A stretch of DNA of 24,834 bases from CAZGTQ01 sp964528575 (GTDB lineage: Bacteria; Planctomycetota; UBA1135; GCA-002686595). How positions within the stretch are numbered: the stretch's first letter is position 1; each line of letters begins with the position of its first letter. Under the pieces are notes generated by a model, which did no database searches, was not told the origin of the DNA, and worked only from the letters and a program-made list of their open reading frames with translations. The translations under genes were made by a program, and so were the position numbers. Shown here one piece after another: positions 8,026 to 15,143 of this stretch. The DNA lies in assembly GCA_964528575.1 (NCBI GenBank), contig CAZGTQ010000168.1:1-24834 (forward strand), in the 5' to 3' direction.

Positions 8026-9984
8026 TTACAGCGGCGCCCCCTGCGGCGTGAAGACCTCGACGCGGATGCGCTCAGGGCCGACGCCGGCGCGGGCGAGCGC
8101 CTGCGCGGCGAACGCCCGATAGCCGGCCGGACCACAGACGTACCAGTCGGCGGGGCCGGCGCGGCGCACCAGCGCGGCGACGGCGGCGTCGCCCAGCCGA
8201 CCCTCGCGCTCCGTCGCGCGCGTCTCGACGACGAGCGCGCGATGGCGCGCCGCCAGCTCGGCGAGCTCGGCCGCGAACGGCAGCTCGTCCGCCCGCGTCG
8301 CCGAGAGGTGCACGAGCACGGGCCGGCTCGCCCCGGCGGCGGCGGCCGAGCGCGCGACCGCGAGCGCGGGCGTGACGCCGATCCCCGCGACGAGGAAGGC
8401 GACGGGCGCCGCGGGGTCGGTGGGCGGAACGAACGTCCCGCGCGGGCTCGAGACGCGCAAGAGGCCGCCGGTCCGCAGCGCGTCGAAGACCCAGCTCGAG
8501 AAGGAGCCGCGCGGCTCGCGCTTCACGGCGATCTCGAGCGCGGCCGTCGCGCCCGCCGCAGAGACGAGCGTGTACGGACGCTGCACGGGTCGGCCGTCGA
8601 TCCGCGCTTCGACGACGACGTGCTGGCCGGGGAGCGAGCGCGCGAATGCGTCCGGCGCGGCGCGGCCGATCGGCCGCAGCCGCAGCGCGCGCACGTCCGC
8701 CGTCACGTCCTCGATCGCGTCGACGACGACCGGCAGCCAGTCGGGCCCCCCGACGAGCTCCATCAGCTCCGGCACGCACGACCCGCACACGGTGCCGGCG
8801 CCGGTGCGCTCGGAGAGCTCCTCGATCGTCCCAGCGCCCGCGCGCACGGCGTCGCGCAGCACCGACTCGCGCACTTCCATGCAGTAGCACACGAGCTCGT
8901 CGGCTGCGTGCGCGCCGGGCTCGTCGCGCGGCGCAGCGAGCGAGCCGGTGCGCCGGAACGCGGCCTGCGCCGGGACGTCGAGCGTCTCGCCCCCGAGCAC
9001 GAGCGCGTGCGCGCGGCCGAGCTCGTCCCACGCGCCGCGCGCGACGAGCCCGACGAGCGCGTCGCCGTCGAAGCGCAGCCGCCGCTCACGCACGCCCTCG
9101 GACCACGTCAGCTCGAACGGCGCGTGGCGCGGCGCGGGGACGACGCGCTCGAGCTCGTAGCGCTCGTCGTCCAGCGCGCGCCGCGCCGCGAAGCGCCGCC
9201 CGTCGGGCAGCTCGTACGTCGTCGCGATGCACTCGTGGTCGTCGGCGATCGCGATGCGCTGCGTCGCGACGCCGAGCTCGGGCAGCGTGTACGAGCGCTC
9301 GAGCGCGCCGACGTGGCGCTGCAGCTCGGGCGAGCGCCCGAGCAGATCGAGGAATGCGTCGCCGTCGACGACGAGCGCGCGCAGCTCGTCCTCGGCGACC
9401 ACCGTCGCGGCGCGCGGCTGGCGGCGCACGAGCGCGAGCTCGCCGAGGCCGCGGCCCGGTCCGAGGCGCACGACGAGCTCGCGCCCGCTCTCGCTCTCGC
9501 GGTACACGGCCGCCGTGCCCGCGAGCACGACGTAGAACGCGCCCGCGGCCTCGCCGGCGCGGAAGAGCGTCTCGCCGGGCGCGAACGCGCGCTCGCGCGC
9601 CGCCGCCCGCAGCGCGTCGTCCGCGAGCAGCGTCGCGACGAGCCGCGACGGCGGACGCAGGCGCGCGGCGGCGTCCGCGGGGATCGAGAGGACGTCGGTG
9701 TCGGCGACGGCGCGCGCTCCGGCGGCGCGCTCGTCGCGCGCACCGAGCAGCGCGCCCGCTCCGAGCCGCGCGAGCACGACGCCGCCCGCGAACGTCTGCA
9801 CCGCGCCCGACACGACGACGACGAGCGCGCCGTCGCGCTCGCCCTCCGCGCGCAAGACGTCGCCCGCGCGGTGACTGCGCCGCGTCCCCGCGGCCACCGC
9901 GCTCTCGATCGTGTCGCGCGCGATGCCGGCGAAGCGTCCGGATGCGAGCAACAGCTCGACGACGTGCGAATCGGAACCGGTCAT
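8026..9984 (-). CDS. Fusion oxidoreductase: two CNB domains, BFD [2Fe-2S], FNR-like reductase
   Basis: 652 residues. Residues 8-110 and 115-225 are two cyclic-nucleotide-binding folds. The second keeps the phosphate-binding cassette GELALVRRQPRAATV (Glu182, Arg191); the first is degenerate. Residues about 232-345 are unassigned. Residues 362-410 are a BFD-like [2Fe-2S] domain with CYC (366, 368) and CGSC (400, 403), in the family pattern AGTVCGSCVPEL. Residues about 418-652 are a ferredoxin-NAD(P)+ reductase module: RPYTLVSA for FAD, GSFSSWVF, LVAGIGVTPALAVAR for NAD(P), and the YVCGPAGYRAF loop. It lacks the usual C-terminal plant-type ferredoxin. Likely a soluble electron-transfer protein gated or sensed by a cyclic nucleotide, with the 27-bp-upstream QueG-like protein as plausible partner. 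The domain order is unusual. Confidence 0.88.
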   Translation of the reverse strand: MTGSDSHVVELLLASGRFAGIARDTIESAVAAGTRRSHRAGDVLRAEGERDGALVVVVSGAVQTFAGGVVLARLGAGALLGARDERAAGARAVADTDVLSIPADAAARLRPPSRLVATLLADDALRAAARERAFAPGETLFRAGEAAGAFYVVLAGTAAVYRESESGRELVVRLGPGRGLGELALVRRQPRAATVVAEDELRALVVDGDAFLDLLGRSPELQRHVGALERSYTLPELGVATQRIAIADDHECIATTYELPDGRRFAARRALDDERYELERVVPAPRHAPFELTWSEGVRERRLRFDGDALVGLVARGAWDELGRAHALVLGGETLDVPAQAAFRRTGSLAAPRDEPGAHAADELVCYCMEVRESVLRDAVRAGAGTIEELSERTGAGTVCGSCVPELMELVGGPDWLPVVVDAIEDVTADVRALRLRPIGRAAPDAFARSLPGQHVVVEARIDGRPVQRPYTLVSAAGATAALEIAVKREPRGSFSSWVFDALRTGGLLRVSSPRGTFVPPTDPAAPVAFLVAGIGVTPALAVARSAAAAGASRPVLVHLSATRADELPFAAELAELAARHRALVVETRATEREGRLGDAAVAALVRRAGPADWYVCGPAGYRAFAAQALARAGVGPERIRVEVFTPQGAPL

Positions 9985-10011
9985 CGGGGCGCGGAGCGTA
10001 CGCGCCGCGCG

Positions 10012-11352
10012 TCAGGACGGAAAGCAGCGGCCGAACGCGCGCAACAGGCGCGCCGGCCCGGCGAGGCGGATGCGGCGCGTCAGGAGCGACCACACGAGTG
10101 TGCGCCGGCGTCCGAGGAAGCGCAGCCACGCGCGCGCGTCGGCGTCGACGCGCAGGTCGGGTGCGCCCGCGAGGCCCTCGTCGACCGCGACGCGGCCGGC
10201 GCGGATCGTGACCGTCGCCTCGACGCGCTCGGCGCCGGTGAAGACGAAGTGGTACGTCGCGTCGAGCCCCCCCGCGGCGCCCGGCTGGAAGACGCGCGGC
10301 AGGTAGCGCAGGAACGCGGCGATCGAGCGGGGTACCAGCCCGTTCCCGACTCGCTCGGCGCGCTTGTGCGGGAAGCGGCGCGCGACGTGCCTCTCGGCGT
10401 CCGAGCCGGCGACGACGTAGACCGTCTCCACGCGCTCGCGCAGCGGGTCGAGCACCGCGCGCCGGTGCGCCGGCGGGCTCGCGAGGTACGGTCCGATCAC
10501 GTCTTCGCCCGCGGGGCACACCGCCATGCAGTACGCCGCCTTGTAGTTCGCGCCGAACGAGAGGCTCTGCCACATCGAGGCGGTCTCTTCCGCACCGACG
10601 CGCTCGCGGTACTCCTCGCGCGAGCCGCTCTCGACGACCGTCTCGACCCAGTCGGCGAAGCCGCCCATGAAGTCGCGGTAGTTGTGCGTCGTGCACGCGA
10701 CGAAGTCGAACGAGCCGTCGGCTCCGATCGCGCCCACCGGGCACGCGGCGACGCAGAGCTTGCACTCCAGGCACGGCGCGAACGCGAGCGGCCGCGGCGG
10801 CGCGTCGACGGGCCGATCGACGACGACCGTGCCGAGCAGCACGAAGTTGCCGAACACCGGGTGGATCAAATTGCGGTGCACGCCCATGCGGCCGAGCCCC
10901 GCGGCCTCGGCGACGGTCTTGTGCGCGACGGTCCAGACGCGGCCGGGAAAGCGCTCCATCTCCATCGGGAAGCCCGCCGACGGGTTGCGCGCCGGAACGC
11001 CGCGACGCTCGAGCGCAGCGACGATGCGGTGCGCGACCTCGTCGACGGCGCGCGTCGCGTAATGGAACTCGACGTTCGCGACCGAGCGCGCGGTGCTGCG
11101 GATCGGCTCGCGGTTCATGCGCACGACGAACGCGAGGAACGCGCGCGCGTTCGGCCACAGGCGCCGCGCGTGCTCGCGCTCGCGCTCGAGATCCGCTCCC
11201 AGGTCGTCGCGGTCGAGCGCGACGACGCCGGCGTCGTCGGCGCCCGCCGCGAGCGCGATGCGGCGGAGCGCGTCCGCGTCGAGCGGCTCGGTCGGAGCGG
11301 GCTGGCGTTCGCGCACGCGGCGCACGGTCGGGTGGTCGGCGAGCGGGTTCAT
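10012..11352 (-). CDS. QueG-like 4Fe-4S protein with C-terminal SCP2-like domain
   Basis: 446 residues. The first 290 resemble the epoxyqueuosine reductase/reductive dehalogenase family: AEAAGLGRMGVHRNLIHPVFGNFVLLGTV matches the QueG core region in spacing. A ferredoxin motif CLECKLCVAACP follows (Cys194, 197, 200, 204), with further cysteines at 220, 275 and 279 for a second cluster. The usual extra cysteine of the second motif is not visible. Residues about 362-446 resemble an SCP2 sterol-carrier domain (TYHFVFTGAERVEATVTI ... DLRVDADARAWLRFLGRR). This suggests reduction of a lipid-like or hydrophobic substrate rather than tRNA queuosine. The ATG at 11352 is chosen over that at 11370 because the MarR-type operator lies between them. 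Confidence 0.82.
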   Translation of the reverse strand: MNPLADHPTVRRVRERQPAPTEPLDADALRRIALAAGADDAGVVALDRDDLGADLEREREHARRLWPNARAFLAFVVRMNREPIRSTARSVANVEFHYATRAVDEVAHRIVAALERRGVPARNPSAGFPMEMERFPGRVWTVAHKTVAEAAGLGRMGVHRNLIHPVFGNFVLLGTVVVDRPVDAPPRPLAFAPCLECKLCVAACPVGAIGADGSFDFVACTTHNYRDFMGGFADWVETVVESGSREEYRERVGAEETASMWQSLSFGANYKAAYCMAVCPAGEDVIGPYLASPPAHRRAVLDPLRERVETVYVVAGSDAERHVARRFPHKRAERVGNGLVPRSIAAFLRYLPRVFQPGAAGGLDATYHFVFTGAERVEATVTIRAGRVAVDEGLAGAPDLRVDADARAWLRFLGRRRTLVWSLLTRRIRLAGPARLLRAFGRCFPS

Positions 11353-11353
11353 T

Positions 11354-11367
11354 GCTGTAGATACAAC
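11354..11367. promoter_or_regulatory. Probable MarR operator before the QueG-like gene
   Basis: GCTGTAGATACAAC matches 12 of 14 positions of the centre of the perfect palindrome in front of marR (GTTGTAGCTACAAC), with a conserved TGTA-N2-TACA core. It sits one base upstream of the chosen ATG, much as the other copy sits 5 bp before marR. Binding here would block transcription start or initiation of the QueG-like/fusion oxidoreductase operon. Basis: sequence similarity only. Confidence 0.6.
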
Positions 11368-11419
11368 CATTCGGTCGGAACGGGGCCTCGGATACGGTTC
11401 GTCATGACGTCCAGTCAGC

Positions 11420-11851
11420 TCACTCGGCGCCGGGCTCGGCGATCTCGTGGAGCAGGCGGACGCCGCCGGCGCCGACGAAGCGCTCGGCCGCGCTCTGCGC
11501 GCGCCGCCAGGCGGGATAGGCCCGGGCGAGCAGGTCGCGGCCCGCGCGCGTCAGCGCGAACGGCCGCTCGCGCGCGTCGACGGAGCCCGTCTCCGCGATC
11601 CAGCCGCGCGCGCGCATGCGCTCGAGATTGCGGCTGAGCGTCGAGCGCTCGATCGCGAGGTGGCGCGCGACGTCCGCCGGGCGCGCTCGCCCGAGCTTGG
11701 CGGTCACGACGAGCACGTTGAGCTGCCCGATGCCGACGCCGAGCGGCCGCAGCTCCTCGTCGTAGAGCGCGTTGACGACGCGCGCGAGCCGCCGTAGGCG
11801 CACGGCGATGCAGTCGCGGGCGATCGCGTCGATCCGGTCGGAGCGGGCCAT
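11420..11851 (-). CDS. MarR family transcriptional regulator
   Basis: 143 residues, normal for MarR. The winged helix-turn-helix is at about residues 50-95: ARPADVARHLAIERSTLSRN, then LERMRARGWIAE, and the wing with the family-typical DARERPFALTRAGRDLL. Long N- and C-terminal helices give the dimer interface. The ATG at 11851 is chosen because a longer reading from 11887 would place the 18-bp palindromic operator inside the coding region. It is followed after 67 bp by the QueG-like gene in the same direction, whose start carries a second operator-like site. Autoregulation plus control of the redox operon is the simplest reading. The effector is not known. Confidence 0.93.
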   Translation of the reverse strand: MARSDRIDAIARDCIAVRLRRLARVVNALYDEELRPLGVGIGQLNVLVVTAKLGRARPADVARHLAIERSTLSRNLERMRARGWIAETGSVDARERPFALTRAGRDLLARAYPAWRRAQSAAERFVGAGGVRLLHEIAEPGAE

Positions 11852-11856
11852 GCTGG

Positions 11857-11874
11857 AAGTTGTAGCTACAACTT
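11857..11874. promoter_or_regulatory. Perfect 18-bp palindrome before marR (autoregulatory operator)
   Basis: AAGTTGTAGCTACAACTT is a perfect palindrome ending 5 bp before the marR ATG. It lies in the 45-bp gap after the PhyH-fusion gene. The length and form (two inverted half-sites around TGTAGCTACA) are usual for MarR dimer sites. It is AT-richer than its surroundings. Confidence 0.75.
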
Positions 11875-11896
11875 CGCTCCCGCGCAAGTCCCGATC

Positions 11897-13279
11897 TCAG
11901 CCGCGGCGCAGGTGGCGGTACAGGCTCGCCGAACCGTGCTCGCGGATCGGGCTCATCCGCTCCGGCTCCGCGTACACCGGCGTCACGTTCGCGGGGCAGA
12001 AGTGCGTGACGAGGCTGCGCCGGGTGAGCGAGCGGTCGACCCGCTCCGCGCCCCCGTGCACGAGGTCGGCGTGCCACAGCAGCACGTCGCCCTTGCGCGG
12101 CCGGTGGCGCACGAGCGCGAGCCCCAGCTCGCGCGGCCGCTCCTGCACCCAGCGCAAGAAGCCGCTCATGTCCCAGTCGTCGTGCGGCTTCGCGCGCGAC
12201 CCGCCCGGCCAGACGTGCTCCTCGATCCGGTGGCTGCCGGCGTAGTACTGGAGCTCGCCCGAGCCCGGCCGCACGTCCTCGAGCGCGAGCCAGCAGCCGA
12301 CGAGCTCCATCGGCGAGCTCAGCGGCACGAACGCGGTGTCCTGGTGCAGCGCCTGCTCGCTGCCGTACTCGAACAGCAGGCTCTGGAACGCGAGCGGCGG
12401 CCGCTCGAACAGCTTCTCGAGGAAGTCCTGGACCGGCGCGGAGAAGAGCGCGCGCCGCGCCGCCTTCGAGAACGCGTGCAGGTCGAGCACCTTGTGCGGT
12501 CCGTCGCGCAGCTCGGGCCGCATCGGTGCGTACATCAGCGCGCCCTCCACGACGTGCTCGACGAAGAGCCCCTCGGGCGGCCGCTTCCACGTGCGCTCGA
12601 CGTCCGTCCGCAGCGCGTCGACCCGCCGGCGCGGCACGGCGCCGGGCAGCACCACGTAGCCGTGGTCGATCCAGTTACGAAAGAGCTCGACGTCGCGCTC
12701 GCGCAACCAGCCGAGCCGGCGCCGCCCTTCGAGCACGTCCAGGGCGTCGCTGCGGTCGGGCCACAGGCCGCCGAACCGGCTGCGGTAGGTCGGCGCCTGC
12801 GTCACGCTCCGCACGAACGCGTCTCGAAAGACCTCCGGCAAGAACCCGAGCGCGTTCGTCCACATCGCTCCGAGCAGCGCGCGCGCTTCGGCGTGCGGCA
12901 GCTTCTCCTGGCGCAGCAGCACGCGCGTGCCCGCATAGGTCGGCTCGAGCTCGACCTGGACGCGCGATTCGGGCCGCGGCCAGCCTTGCCCCCGATGCTC
13001 GGGCATCTCGATGCGGCACGCGAACGTGAGCCGCTCCCCCTCGACGACCTCCTCGAAGCGCCCCGCGATGATCGCGGTTCCGCCGCCGTCGACCGCAGCC
13101 TCGATGCGCAGCTCGCCGCCGGCGCGCGCATCGCACGCGACCTTCTGCACGGTGAGCCCCGGCCCCGGCCGGAACCACTTGGCCAGCAGCTCGGCGTCGA
13201 CCCACGCGCGGTGGACGTCCCGCGGGGGCGCCGCGACGCAACGAGAGACTTCCAGCGCAGCCTCGCACGTCGTGAGCAT
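11897..13279 (-). CDS. SRPBCC (AHSA1-like) - phytanoyl-CoA dioxygenase (PhyH) fusion
   Basis: 460 residues with two domains. Residues about 8-155 look like an AHSA1/SRPBCC ligand-binding fold (VSRCVAAPPRDVHRAWVDAE, then LLAKWFRPG, and RFEEVVEGERLTF). Residues about 190-440 are a PhyH-type Fe(II)/2-oxoglutarate dioxygenase: LHQDTAFVPL gives His312 and Asp314, WHADLVHGG gives His408 as the third iron ligand, and a following arginine in RSLTRRSLVTHF should bind 2-oxoglutarate. ELQYYAGSHR is also typical of the family. It probably hydroxylates a small hydrophobic substrate held near the SRPBCC domain. It ends 45 bp before marR on the same strand. The operator lies between them, so it is not obviously controlled by that site. 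Confidence 0.85.
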   Translation of the reverse strand: MLTTCEAALEVSRCVAAPPRDVHRAWVDAELLAKWFRPGPGLTVQKVACDARAGGELRIEAAVDGGGTAIIAGRFEEVVEGERLTFACRIEMPEHRGQGWPRPESRVQVELEPTYAGTRVLLRQEKLPHAEARALLGAMWTNALGFLPEVFRDAFVRSVTQAPTYRSRFGGLWPDRSDALDVLEGRRRLGWLRERDVELFRNWIDHGYVVLPGAVPRRRVDALRTDVERTWKRPPEGLFVEHVVEGALMYAPMRPELRDGPHKVLDLHAFSKAARRALFSAPVQDFLEKLFERPPLAFQSLLFEYGSEQALHQDTAFVPLSSPMELVGCWLALEDVRPGSGELQYYAGSHRIEEHVWPGGSRAKPHDDWDMSGFLRWVQERPRELGLALVRHRPRKGDVLLWHADLVHGGAERVDRSLTRRSLVTHFCPANVTPVYAEPERMSPIREHGSASLYRHLRRG

Positions 13280-13388
13280 GAGCGACGCGTGGCAAGCGGC
13301 GTTCCGCTCACCGATGCAGCTCAGCCGCGCCGCGCGCGCCGCCGTCGGGAGGCGCGTTGAAGAATCGTCGCAGGGAGCCGGCGCCCGT

Positions 13389-15143
13389 CTACCGCACCTC
13401 GACCTCCAGCACGAGCCCGCCCGCGGTGTCCGCGCCCGTGTCGCCGAAGACGAGCGTGCGCGCGCCCGAGCGGCCGGCCGGCACGACGGCGCGCTCGTCG
13501 ACGAGGAGCACGTCGTGCGCCACCTGCTCCAGGCCCGCGAACGACGAGCTGCCGAGATCGAGCTCGTGGCGCGCCGTCTCGACGATCCCGCGCGCGCGCA
13601 CGTCGAGGAGCAGGTTCCCGCCGACCGAGCGCGTGGGACGCACCGTCAAGACGAGACCATCGAAGAGCATGTACGGCTGCGGGTCCGGCGCGCTGGCGCC
13701 CGTCGCGACCTCGACCTCGAAGTCGAGCAGGGCCGTGCTCTCCCCGCCGACGACGAGCGCCGCCTCGCTGCCCAGGCGCGTCGCCAAGCGCGCGGACACG
13801 AGCTCCGCACCCGACGGGCCCGGCCGGCGCAGGCTGACGCGCAGCTCGACGAGCTCGGTCGTCTCGGCACTTGCACGGAGCCGCTCGGCCGCGCTCGATA
13901 CCGGCGCCGCCGCGCCCTCGTCCGGCATCCGCAGCGCCCACGGACCGAACCGCTCGGTGCGCATGTCGTCCATGTGGAGCAGCTCGAGGCCGTAGTCGTG
14001 ATCCGACGAGCGCAAGTTCGCCATCAGGATCACCCCGCTCTCGTGCAGCGGCGCCGGCAGCACGTCCTGCCCGCCGCCGACGTCCCCCTCGAGCTCGAAG
14101 CCCGGCAGGCTCGCCCCCTCGAGGTTGACGATCTCGAGCGTGCGGCCGCCGTCGAGCGGCACGCTGTGCGAATGCTCGAGCACGGCTCCCGTGCGCCGCA
14201 CCGCCACGACGACGCGGCCCCCGCCCGACGCGAGATGCGCCCCCGTCTCGAAGAGCACCACGCCGTCGCCGGCGAGGAACGTCTCCAGCGCCGCCGTGCG
14301 GCCGAACGCGGTCGCGGTCGACAGCCGGCGCGGACCGGCGACGTCGCGGCGGATCCCGTCCGCCGTCACGTCGCCGCCATAGCGCACGTCGCGTTGCCCG
14401 GTTCCCTCCTCCAGGGTCGCGTGCTCGAGCGCGAGCGCGAGCGCGAGCCCGTCGGCCGCCGGCGTGGCGCGCACGTACAGAGTCGTGCCGACCTCCAGCA
14501 TCTCGACGTCCGGGTCGTAGCCCACGGAAGCCTCGGCGATGAGGACGTCGACGTCCGAGACGACGTTCACCCAGCGGGTCGCGACGACGCGCTGCGTGCG
14601 CCCCGGGCGCACCGTCACGCGATACGAGGATCGGCGCGCCGACCGGCGCTCGGCTTCGGCGAGCCACTGCTCGTAGACGCCGGGCGCGAGGACGAGCGGG
14701 CCGAGCGGCGCGTCGTCGCGCGGCGCGAGCGAGATCACGTCGATCGTCAGCTCGGTCGACGCCGCGGTGGCGCGCTCGAACGCCGCGGCCAGGCCGGCGA
14801 CGCGCTCGTGCACCGCTTCGGGCGCGCTCACGACGAAACGCCCGTCGTCGAGCCAACGGGCCCAGCGGCCCTCGTAGTCGAGCTCGTCCCCGAGAGCCGC
14901 GTGCAGGAGATCGACGAGCACGGCGACGTCGCCGTCCGCGCCGTCGCCCCACGCCTCGTCCGTGTACGACCACGCGCTCGCGCGCACGGCGGGGTGGAGC
15001 GGGACGGAGTACCCGTCGTCGAACGTCGTACGCAGCGCCGTCAGGTCGTAGGTGCGCAGCACGCTCGGCACCGCCTCGTCGCCATCCGAGCGAACGGAGG
15101 CGACGGACAGCGCGAGGACGAGAACGGTCGGGACGAGACTCAT
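13389..15143 (-). CDS. Secreted protein of ECF operon (STN/secretin-like N-terminal region)
   Basis: 584 residues, unknown family. The signal peptide is MSLVPTVLVLALSVASVRS. The region VLRTYDLTALRTTF ... DVAVLVDLLHAALG ... RFVVSAPEAVHERVAGLAAA (about 25-115) has the layout of the small alpha/beta domain found at the N-terminus of secretins (STN-like), where the last segment asks whether a prefactor vector 'hits' a window of paired values. The rest is beta-rich, with two similar halves and no transmembrane segment after the signal. Last gene of the operon; its ATG overlaps the anti-sigma stop (ATGA) and has AAGGAG 6 nt upstream. It may be the envelope target or sensor partner of the sigma/anti-sigma pair; this is inference from context. 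Confidence 0.75.
   Translation of the reverse strand: MSLVPTVLVLALSVASVRSDGDEAVPSVLRTYDLTALRTTFDDGYSVPLHPAVRASAWSYTDEAWGDGADGDVAVLVDLLHAALGDELDYEGRWARWLDDGRFVVSAPEAVHERVAGLAAAFERATAASTELTIDVISLAPRDDAPLGPLVLAPGVYEQWLAEAERRSARRSSYRVTVRPGRTQRVVATRWVNVVSDVDVLIAEASVGYDPDVEMLEVGTTLYVRATPAADGLALALALEHATLEEGTGQRDVRYGGDVTADGIRRDVAGPRRLSTATAFGRTAALETFLAGDGVVLFETGAHLASGGGRVVVAVRRTGAVLEHSHSVPLDGGRTLEIVNLEGASLPGFELEGDVGGGQDVLPAPLHESGVILMANLRSSDHDYGLELLHMDDMRTERFGPWALRMPDEGAAAPVSSAAERLRASAETTELVELRVSLRRPGPSGAELVSARLATRLGSEAALVVGGESTALLDFEVEVATGASAPDPQPYMLFDGLVLTVRPTRSVGGNLLLDVRARGIVETARHELDLGSSSFAGLEQVAHDVLLVDERAVVPAGRSGARTLVFGDTGADTAGGLVLEVEVR

Noticed and set aside
7039..11637. A very long open frame (over 1500 codons) on the plus strand
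   Set aside because: It runs antisense to four well-supported genes, is rich in Arg/Ala/Asp with no recognisable domain, and is the expected shadow of high-GC coding on the other strand.
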